Source of the DNA: Methylopumilus sp003533095
GTDB taxonomy: Bacteria; Pseudomonadota; Gammaproteobacteria; Burkholderiales; Methylophilaceae
Direction: 5' to 3'
NCBI GenBank assembly: GCA_963977845.1
Contig: CAXBPZ010000029.1
Location: 1 to 12,353, forward strand
Length of the DNA: 12,353 bases
The notes below the pieces were generated by a model that was not told the DNA's origin, searched no databases, and saw only the letters and a program-made list of their open reading frames with translations. A program made the translations under genes and the position numbers. Position 1 is the first letter of the stretch, and every line of letters begins with the position of its first letter. Below, one piece after another: positions 6,810-12,353 of the stretch.

Positions 6810-7943
6810 ATGAGTGAAAAAAATTCAGTCGGTCTTGTCAAAGCAAAGCTTGCCCAATTTACAAAACCACTTAAATTAACGAGCGGTAAAAAATTACCGA
6901 GCTATGAACTCGCCTATGAAACATACGGCAAATTAAACACTAAAAAAAATAATGCAGTCCTTGTGTGTCATGCATTATCTGGCAATCATCATGTCGCAGG
7001 ACGTTATAAGAAAGATGATAAATACCCTGGCTGGTGGGATAACCTCATCGGTCCCGGAAGACCACTTGATACGAATCGCTTCTTTGTCATTGGTGTAAAT
7101 AATCTTGGTGGCTGTCACGGAAGTAGTGGATCTCAAAGCATTAATCCTAAAACAAAAAAACCATGGGGCTCTGATTTTCCAATTGTCACTGTAGAAGATT
7201 GGGTGAATGCACAAGCAGCGCTCATGGATCAATTAGGTATTGAAAGTTTAGCGGCTGTGATTGGTGGAAGCTTAGGGGGCATGCAAGCCATGCAATGGAC
7301 GTTGTCTTATCCTAAGCGAGTGCGTCACGCCATTGTGATTGCTGCAGCGCCGAATTTAACAGCACAAAATGTTGCTTTTAATGAAGTAGCCCGACAAGCG
7401 ATCATTACTGATCCTGATTTTTATCATGGGGATTATTACCGCTTTAAAAAGAAACCTAAACGAGGGCTTCGCATTGCAAGAATGTTAGGTCATATTACTT
7501 ACCTATCCGATGATGCTATGGGTACAAAATTTGGTCGTAAACTCAAAAATAAAAATATTGAATATTCTTTTGATGTGAATTTTGAAATGGAATCTTATTT
7601 ACATCATCAAGGCGATAAATTTGCGGAAGAATTTGATGCAAATACGTATTTAAGAATGACGCGTGCATTAGATTATTTTGATCCTGCAAAAAATTATCAA
7701 GGTAATTTATCTAAAGCATTTAAAAAAGTAGAGGCTCAATTTCTTGTAGTTTCATTTACGAGTGATTGGCGATTCTCCCCTCAACGCTCCAAAGAAATTG
7801 TGAAAGCGCTTTTGGATAATGAGTTAACAGTGAGCTATGCTGAAGTCACAGCTCAGCATGGTCATGATGCTTTTCTCATGTCCGATCCTCATTATCACGG
7901 TATTCTCACAACGTACTTTAAAAAGATTGCGAATCAATTATGA
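6810..7943 (+). CDS. metX: Homoserine O-acyltransferase (MetX family)
   Basis: MetX activates homoserine by O-acylation, the entry step of methionine synthesis. It is an alpha/beta-hydrolase-fold enzyme of 377 residues, the usual length. Early family marks are YETYG (36-40), VCHALSGN (52-59) and GGCHGSSGSQS (100-110). The nucleophile is Ser154 in GGSLGGMQ (152-159), and the other triad residues are Asp319 in SDW and His352 in GHDAFL, spaced as in characterised members. Annotation pipelines often call these homoserine O-acetyltransferase. In proteobacteria with an adjacent metW, however, several MetX proteins use succinyl-CoA, and the acyl donor cannot be settled by eye here. The ATG at 6810 has no Shine-Dalgarno sequence. 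Its TGA stop overlaps the metW ATG (ATGA at 7940-7943), so the two are almost certainly translationally coupled. Confidence 0.95.
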   Translation: MSEKNSVGLVKAKLAQFTKPLKLTSGKKLPSYELAYETYGKLNTKKNNAVLVCHALSGNHHVAGRYKKDDKYPGWWDNLIGPGRPLDTNRFFVIGVNNLGGCHGSSGSQSINPKTKKPWGSDFPIVTVEDWVNAQAALMDQLGIESLAAVIGGSLGGMQAMQWTLSYPKRVRHAIVIAAAPNLTAQNVAFNEVARQAIITDPDFYHGDYYRFKKKPKRGLRIARMLGHITYLSDDAMGTKFGRKLKNKNIEYSFDVNFEMESYLHHQGDKFAEEFDANTYLRMTRALDYFDPAKNYQGNLSKAFKKVEAQFLVVSFTSDWRFSPQRSKEIVKALLDNELTVSYAEVTAQHGHDAFLMSDPHYHGILTTYFKKIANQL

Positions 7944-8530
7944 GCGCACAATTTAGACAAGACTTTGCCGTCATTGCCAATTGGATTCCCTTTGGTGCCA
8001 AAGTACTCGACTTAGGTTGTGAAGATGGTTCACTTTTAAAATTCTTAGAAGGCTCTCTAGAAGTAAGGGGCTATGGCATTGAAAAAGATGATGCGCATTG
8101 GCTTAATACTTTAAAACAAGGTTTAAACGTCATTCAAATGGACTTGGAATCAGGACTCTCTGGTTTTGAATCTCAATCATTTGATGTCGTTGTCTTATCT
8201 CAAACATTACAGGCCATGCATAACACGGAAAAAATTGTGCATGAAATGTTACGTGTGGGTAAAGAAGCGATTGTGACATTCCCCAATTTTGGTTATTGGC
8301 GGCATCGCATACAACTGATAAGAGGTCAGATGCCTGTATCTAAAACTTTACCTTATGAGTGGTATAACACACCTAATATTCACTTATGTACGATCAAAGA
8401 CTTTGATGAATTCTGTATTAAAAATAAAATTGGTGTGAAAGAGCGCCTTATACTTACCAAAGGCAAACCCATACATATGATGCCTAATCTTATGGGTGCA
8501 TTAGCGATGTACCGTCTTGTTTCAAAATAA
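7940..8530 (+). CDS. metW: Methionine biosynthesis protein MetW (methyltransferase-like)
   Basis: MetW is a small class I methyltransferase-fold protein that accompanies metX in many proteobacteria and is reported to support MetX activity; no methylation substrate is established. Of its 196 residues, VLDLGCEDGSLLKFL (22-36) is the SAM-site glycine motif and FDVVVLSQTLQAM (81-93) is the motif II/III region. The C-terminal part has the family's own signature: VTFPNFGYWRHR (112-123), RGQMPVSKTLPYEWYNTPN (128-146) and HLCTIKDF (148-155). The start is the ATG of the ATGA overlap with metX. The LGCEDG loop departs from the GxGxG consensus of active methyltransferases, as is usual in MetW. A UbiG-type methyltransferase is excluded by the C-terminal motifs and the neighbour. 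ampG follows after 6 bases. Confidence 0.95.
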   Translation: MSAQFRQDFAVIANWIPFGAKVLDLGCEDGSLLKFLEGSLEVRGYGIEKDDAHWLNTLKQGLNVIQMDLESGLSGFESQSFDVVVLSQTLQAMHNTEKIVHEMLRVGKEAIVTFPNFGYWRHRIQLIRGQMPVSKTLPYEWYNTPNIHLCTIKDFDEFCIKNKIGVKERLILTKGKPIHMMPNLMGALAMYRLVSK

Positions 8531-8536
8531 TATTTG

Positions 8537-9766
8537 ATGCAACTGCGGAATCGATTCTGGCAAGACATCCTTTCCAAAAAAATGTTGGTATGTATTTTTA
8601 CGGGATTTAGTTCAGGCCTTCCTCTTTATATACTGATCAGTTTATTGCCGGCATGGTTAAGATCCCATCAGTTAGATTTAAAAGCCATTGGATTATTTGC
8701 ACTCATTCAACTTCCCTATACATGGAAATTTCTTTGGGCACCTTTCTTTGATCGTTTTAGTTGGGTAATGGGTCGACGACGCGGTTGGTTATTCTTTTTT
8801 CAAATCCTTCTTTTAATAAGCATTCCCTTATTAGGTTTTTATAATCCTGAAACTGAAATCATGATGGTGATTGTGATTTCAACATTGATTGCTTTTTTAA
8901 GTGCTAGTCAGGATGTTGTGATTGATGCTTATCGACGCGAACTTTTGCTTGATAAAGAATTAGGGTTAGGGAATGCCATTCATGTCAATGCCTATAAAAT
9001 TGCGAGTCTTATTCCAGGATCTTTATCTCTCATCTTGGCAGATCACATGAATTGGCAAACGGTGTTCATTATTACAAGTCTCTTTATGTTGCCAGGACTT
9101 CTTTTAACATTTCTTATGAAAGAACCCAAAGTAATCAAAATAAAAAAACAAGATTTAACCACTTCGCTCTTTTTACCTTTCCAAGAATTTATAAATCGGC
9201 ATGGTTTAAAAAGTGCATTAACTATTCTTCTTTTTATTTTCTTTTATAAATTAGGTGACAGCATGGCAACTGCATTAGCGACTCCTTTTTATTTGGATTT
9301 AGGATTTAGTAAAACTGAAATTGGTTTAATCGCAAAAAATGCAGGCCTGTGGCCCAGTGTGATTGGTGGACTTTTAGGTGGTATCTGGATGATGAAACTA
9401 GGTATCAACCGGGCCTTATGGCTATTTGGTTTTCTGCAGATGATTAGTATTTTAGGTTTTGCAGGGCTAGCCCACATAGGCTATAGCCCAGAATGGCTAG
9501 CTCTTATCGTAGGCTTTGAAGCGTTTGGTGTAGGCTTAGGCACGACTGCTTTTGTCGCGTTCATTGCCAAAACGACTCATCCACTTTATACCGCAACACA
9601 GTTTGCACTTTTCACAAGCCTAGCTGCGATTCCTCGAACACTGGTTAATGCATCGACAGGCTATCTACAAAATATTTTTGGTTGGGAGCATTTTTTTATA
9701 CTCTGTTTCCTGCTCGCAATCCCTGGCATGGCTTTACTTTACAAAATCGCACCGATTAAAAACTAA
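8537..9766 (+). CDS. ampG: AmpG-type muropeptide permease of the major facilitator superfamily
   Basis: AmpG imports anhydro-muropeptides from periplasm to cytoplasm for peptidoglycan recycling, and in some bacteria this feeds AmpR signalling. The 409-residue protein is strongly hydrophobic, with about 12 membrane helices by eye. Family marks, numbered from the ATG, are FTGFSSGLPL (21-30), KFLWAPFFDRF (64-74), the basic turn GRRRGW (79-84) and SASQDVVIDAYRREL (122-136), which carries acidic residues Asp126 and Asp130. A short basic cytoplasmic stretch (about 195-207) separates the two halves. It is shorter than the E. coli protein (about 490), which has additional C-terminal segments. I chose the ATG at 8537; an in-frame TTG at 8534 directly before it would add one residue. 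There is no Shine-Dalgarno sequence. It ends the plus-strand block, and its TAA interlocks with the xth stop. No other recycling gene is nearby, so the transported substrate rests on family similarity. Confidence 0.88.
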   Translation: MQLRNRFWQDILSKKMLVCIFTGFSSGLPLYILISLLPAWLRSHQLDLKAIGLFALIQLPYTWKFLWAPFFDRFSWVMGRRRGWLFFFQILLLISIPLLGFYNPETEIMMVIVISTLIAFLSASQDVVIDAYRRELLLDKELGLGNAIHVNAYKIASLIPGSLSLILADHMNWQTVFIITSLFMLPGLLLTFLMKEPKVIKIKKQDLTTSLFLPFQEFINRHGLKSALTILLFIFFYKLGDSMATALATPFYLDLGFSKTEIGLIAKNAGLWPSVIGGLLGGIWMMKLGINRALWLFGFLQMISILGFAGLAHIGYSPEWLALIVGFEAFGVGLGTTAFVAFIAKTTHPLYTATQFALFTSLAAIPRTLVNASTGYLQNIFGWEHFFILCFLLAIPGMALLYKIAPIKN

Positions 9767-10536
9767 AGCTTATAGTCAATCATAAGTGGTGCGTGGTCAC
9801 TAAACTTTTCATCCTTATAAATGGAAGCTTTTAGAATCTGATTTTCTAAAGAAGGATGTGCAATTTGATAGTCAAGACGCCATCCTACATTCTTCGCATA
9901 GGCTTCACCTCGATTGCTCCACCAGGTATAAGAAGCGTCTGTCGTATCTGGATGAAGTTTGCGGTAGGTATCTACCCAACCTACACCTTCAAATAAATCC
10001 GTCATCCATTGGCGCTCTTCAGGCAGAAAACCTGAATTTTTTTTATTGCCTTTATAATTTTTTAAATCAATTTCTTTATGTGCAATATTGATATCGCCAC
10101 AAAGAATCATCGGCAAATTTTCTGATTTACGTTTTTTTAAATAAGGTAATAAATAATCCAAGACTTCAAATTTAAATGTTTGTCGTTCTTCACCACTCGA
10201 ACCTGAGGGCAAATAAATTGAAACCACACTTAAATGGTCATACATAAGTTCTAGGTAACGGCCCTCAGAATCAAAAAGTGGAAGGCCTATTTCTCGAATA
10301 ATTTTTTTTGGCTTTTGTTTGGTATAAATGCCGACCCCGCTATAACCTTTTTTTTCAGCAAAACTAAAATAGCTCGTGTAATCACGAAAGTTTTTCATCT
10401 CATGACTGAGATCACTTTCATGTGCTTTAACTTCTTGCACACAAATAAAATCTGCGCCTTGAGAATCAAGCCATGAAAAAACGCCTTTATTCGAAGCGGA
10501 TCGAATTCCATTCATGTTTAGCGTTATAATTCTCAT
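9763..10536 (-). CDS. xth: Exodeoxyribonuclease III / AP endonuclease
   Basis: This is a member of the ExoIII/ExoA family, which cuts DNA 5' to abasic sites and trims 3' ends in base-excision repair. The 257 residues are of usual length for the endonuclease/exonuclease/phosphatase fold. Active-site motifs in order are LNMNGIRSA (6-14, Asn7 and Asn9), VQEVK (33-37, metal ligand Glu35), GYSGVGIYTK (64-73), GDIN (147-150, Asp148 and Asn150), WRLDY (219-223, Asp222) and SDHAP (246-250, the Asp247-His248 pair). All catalytic residues are present. The ATG at 10536 has GAGAT a few bases upstream; an earlier out-of-frame ATG overlaps that site. Convergent with ampG, it shares 4 bases including both stops. 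Divergent from pyrE, it has 23 bases between starts, so its own promoter must lie within pyrE. The name xthA or exoA would be equally acceptable. Confidence 0.95.
   Translation of the reverse strand: MRIITLNMNGIRSASNKGVFSWLDSQGADFICVQEVKAHESDLSHEMKNFRDYTSYFSFAEKKGYSGVGIYTKQKPKKIIREIGLPLFDSEGRYLELMYDHLSVVSIYLPSGSSGEERQTFKFEVLDYLLPYLKKRKSENLPMILCGDINIAHKEIDLKNYKGNKKNSGFLPEERQWMTDLFEGVGWVDTYRKLHPDTTDASYTWWSNRGEAYAKNVGWRLDYQIAHPSLENQILKASIYKDEKFSDHAPLMIDYKL
10525..10530 (+). promoter_or_regulatory. Probable -10 element for pyrE inside the start of xth
   Basis: A perfect TATAAT lies 29 bases before the pyrE ATG, overlapping codons 3-4 of the divergent xth gene. It would give a start of transcription near 10537 and a leader of about 23 bases. 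At 16-18 bases further upstream no good -35 is seen (CGAATT or neighbours), so the promoter would depend on the -10 or on an activator. Confidence 0.45.
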
Positions 10537-10559
10537 AATTCATCTCTACCGATTTATCT

Positions 10560-11204
10560 ATGGACCATTCAAATCAAGAGTTTATCGAATTTGCTCTAAA
10601 AAAACAGGTTTTACAGTTTGGTCAATTCAAAACCAAAGCCGGTCGTCTAAGTCCTTACTTTTTTAATACAGGTCTTTTCAATGATGGTGATAGCTTAATG
10701 AAACTCGGCATGTTCTACGCTAAATCTATTGAAGCCTCTAAGATTCCATTCGATATGCTTTATGGTCCCGCTTATAAAGGCATTCCTTTAGTGACATCAA
10801 TCGTCATTGCATTTGCCTCCATAGGTCGAAATATTCCTTTTGCATTCAACCGCAAAGAAAAAAAAGATCATGGTGAAGGTGGTGTCATTATTGGTACACC
10901 ACTCAAAGGAAAGGTTTTGATTGTTGATGATGTAATTTCTGCGGGCACTTCGGTGAATGAATCCGTGAATCTTATTTTAAAAGAAGGAGCTCAACCATCA
11001 GGTATTGCAATCTCAATTGATCGAGAAGAAAAAGGTAGTGGAGCACTTTCAGCTGTCGAAGAAATAAAAGCCACGCATCATTTGCCTATTTGCCATCTCA
11101 CTTCTTTAAAAGAAATTATGCGCTACATTGAATCAAATACAACTTATGCATCTTATATAGATGCGATGCGCGATTATCAAAAAGAATACGGAATTAAAAC
11201 TTAA
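10560..11204 (+). CDS. pyrE: Orotate phosphoribosyltransferase
   Basis: PyrE joins orotate to PRPP to form orotidine 5'-monophosphate in de novo pyrimidine synthesis. Its 214 residues match the E. coli-type enzyme. The N-terminal hood carries FGQFKTKAGRLSPYFFNTG (20-38), which contacts orotate. The flexible catalytic loop is NRKEKKDHGEGG (97-108), and the PRPP-binding signature VLIVDDVISAGTS is at 119-131 with the two adjacent aspartates at 123-124. The ATG at 10560 gives the expected N-terminus; no Shine-Dalgarno sequence is seen upstream, and the leader is only 23 bases to the divergent xth start. The gene ends on a TAA that overlaps the gatB stop in the palindrome TTAA. No attenuator hairpin with a U tract, as known for enteric pyrE, fits in this space, so regulation by that route is unlikely here. 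Confidence 0.96.
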   Translation: MDHSNQEFIEFALKKQVLQFGQFKTKAGRLSPYFFNTGLFNDGDSLMKLGMFYAKSIEASKIPFDMLYGPAYKGIPLVTSIVIAFASIGRNIPFAFNRKEKKDHGEGGVIIGTPLKGKVLIVDDVISAGTSVNESVNLILKEGAQPSGIAISIDREEKGSGALSAVEEIKATHHLPICHLTSLKEIMRYIESNTTYASYIDAMRDYQKEYGIKT

Positions 11205-12353
11205 CTTAATTTTTTACGAAGAAGTTCGTTGACCTGACCTGGGTTGGCTTTACCTTTAGAAGCTTTCATGATTTGACCTACCAGCGCATTAAATGCTTTT
11301 TCTTTACCGGATCGATATTCATCCACCATTGCTTGATTATTTTTCAAAACCTCATCAATCATGGTTTCAATAAGGCCGCTATCCGAGACTTGTTTTAAAC
11401 CTTCCGACTCAATAAGCGCATCAATTTGAAGAGCAGGATTTAACCATAACTTTTCAAAAAGTTGTTTGGCACCATTATTTGAAATCGTGCCATCTTGAAT
11501 ACGCTTTAGAAGTAAACTCAAGACTTGAGGTTTTATCGGAGAATGCTCAATCGATAAATTATCTTCATTTAGTTTAGAAAATAATTGGCCTAAGATCCAA
11601 TTGGCAATTTGTTTAGGCTCAGCCCCTTCTTTTAATGTCGCAAAGAAGTAATCTGCGACATGCCTATCACTCGTAATACCCGAAGCATCATAAGATGACA
11701 ATTGATAATCTTTTTCTAGTCTAGCTTTCATGAGATGAGGCAATTCAGTCATGCTCGCTTTAATTTCATTAATTTTCTCATTTGAAATTTCTAAAGGTAA
11801 AAGATCGGGGTCTGGGAAATAGCGATAGTCATTGGCCTCTTCTTTAGAGCGCATCGCTTTTGTTTCTCCTGTTTCAGGATTAAAAAGCACGGTGGCTTGT
11901 TGAATCGCTTTACCCTCTTCTAGCATTTCAATTTGCCATTGTGTTTCTGCATGAATAGCCTGCTCAATGAATCTAAATGAATTTAAATTTTTAATTTCGC
12001 GACGGGTCCCTAATTTATCTGAGCCCTTAGGTTTTATTGAAACGTTGATATCACATCTAAAACTTCCTTCTTGCATATTGCCATCGCAAATACCAATCCA
12101 CTGAACGAGTTCATGTAATTTTTTTGCATAAGCCACGGCTTCAGAAGCGGAAGTCATATCAGGTTCTGACACGATCTCTAAAAGTGGGGTGCCTGCGCGA
12201 TTTAAATCAATGCCTGTGCCATTTTCGACAGCGCCATGAGATGATTTGCCGGCGTCTTCTTCCAAATGCGCACGCGTAATGCGCACTGTTTTTTTAATAT
12301 CACCTACTTCAATTTCAAGCGATCCTTTGCCAACTACTGGTAACTCGTATTGG
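11201..12353 (-). CDS. gatB: Aspartyl/glutamyl-tRNA amidotransferase subunit B, N-terminus cut off by the window edge
   Basis: GatB is the tRNA-binding, ATP-dependent kinase subunit of GatCAB, which converts mischarged Glu-tRNA(Gln) and Asp-tRNA(Asn) to the correct aminoacyl-tRNAs. The frame stays open to the right edge; 383 residues are visible and the family has about 475-490, so roughly the first 100 are missing. The GTG at 12286 is an internal valine codon, not a start: 22 further in-frame residues (opening QYELPVVGKG) match the family. Visible marks, numbered from that valine, are AHLEEDAGKSSH (6-17), IDLNRAGTPLLEIVSEPDM (26-44), the NLNSFRFIEQA segment (78-88) and RYFPDPDLLPL (133-143). 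The C-terminal YqeY-like tRNA-binding tail ends in GKANPGQVNELLRKKL. Its presence suggests this organism uses the indirect route for at least one amide aminoacyl-tRNA. gatA and gatC probably lie upstream, beyond the edge. Confidence 0.97.
   Translation of the reverse strand, partial: QYELPVVGKGSLEIEVGDIKKTVRITRAHLEEDAGKSSHGAVENGTGIDLNRAGTPLLEIVSEPDMTSASEAVAYAKKLHELVQWIGICDGNMQEGSFRCDINVSIKPKGSDKLGTRREIKNLNSFRFIEQAIHAETQWQIEMLEEGKAIQQATVLFNPETGETKAMRSKEEANDYRYFPDPDLLPLEISNEKINEIKASMTELPHLMKARLEKDYQLSSYDASGITSDRHVADYFFATLKEGAEPKQIANWILGQLFSKLNEDNLSIEHSPIKPQVLSLLLKRIQDGTISNNGAKQLFEKLWLNPALQIDALIESEGLKQVSDSGLIETMIDEVLKNNQAMVDEYRSGKEKAFNALVGQIMKASKGKANPGQVNELLRKKLS

Larger units (their letters stand above)
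3614..9766 (+). other. Probable six-gene operon hemA-prfA-prmC-metX-metW-ampG
   Basis: Six plus-strand genes follow one another with gaps of 5, 3, 8, -4 and 6 bases. I see no room for an internal intrinsic terminator or a separate intergenic promoter. The only upstream promoter candidate is the divergent region before hemA. The first three genes are a widely conserved set and metX-metW is another, so the block seems to join two functional modules plus ampG by compaction. Internal promoters within coding sequence are not excluded. Confidence 0.65.

Noticed and set aside
6975..10091. Further small frames opposite or within metX, metW, ampG and xth
   Set aside because: Each is inside a gene whose conserved motifs span the same bases; nothing supports a second protein.
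12284..12286. GTG as the start of gatB
   Set aside because: The frame stays open to the window edge and the 22 residues upstream match the family, so this is an internal valine codon.
1..12353. Transposons, prophage, CRISPR, tRNA or rRNA genes, toxin-antitoxin or defence systems
   Set aside because: Coding density is near complete with recognised housekeeping genes, and no repeat arrays, terminal repeats or RNA-gene signatures were seen on either strand.

Overview
The window is a tightly packed stretch of housekeeping and biosynthetic chromosome from an AT-rich (roughly 40% GC by eye) Gram-negative bacterium. The gene order trpD-trpG-trpE-rpe / hemA-prfA-prmC-metX-metW-ampG / xth / pyrE / gatB, the pairing of metX with metW, an AmpG-type permease and the protein sequences themselves all point to Proteobacteria. 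My best guess is a Betaproteobacterium of the Methylophilaceae, probably one of the streamlined aquatic lineages (OM43 / Methylopumilus-like). That placement is inferred from recalled synteny and composition, not from a search. Only about 190 bases lie outside genes, in three gaps longer than 10 bases (42, 102 and 23 bases), so no gene-free stretch exceeds 300 bases.

Layout. Bases 1-3511 are on the minus strand and read right to left: rpe, trpE, trpG, then trpD running off the left edge. trpG follows trpE by 3 bases and trpD overlaps the end of trpG by 8 bases. Between rpe and trpE lies a strong 14-bp hairpin and nothing else; the gph gene commonly found there in relatives is absent. Bases 3512-3613 form the only sizeable intergenic region, a divergent promoter region containing a perfect 16-bp palindrome. 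Bases 3614-9766 hold a six-gene plus-strand block: hemA (tetrapyrrole entry), prfA and prmC (translation termination and modification of the release factor), metX and metW (methionine entry, ATGA overlap) and ampG (muropeptide uptake). The gaps there are 8 bases or less, so it looks like one operon. From 9763 the strand alternates gene by gene: xth (minus), pyrE (plus), gatB (minus, running off the right edge). The convergent pairs ampG/xth and pyrE/gatB share their stop codons. The divergent pair xth/pyrE has 23 bases between start codons, which puts the pyrE promoter inside xth.

Together the genes serve tryptophan synthesis from chorismate, ribulose-5-phosphate epimerisation (relevant to a ribulose monophosphate methylotroph if the placement is right), haem synthesis, translation termination, methionine synthesis, peptidoglycan recycling, base-excision repair, UMP synthesis and Gln-tRNA(Gln)/Asn-tRNA(Asn) formation. 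I found no RNA genes, mobile elements, CRISPR arrays, phage genes or unrecognised reading frames. I do not see a new biological system here; the points worth a second look concern regulation and genome compaction.
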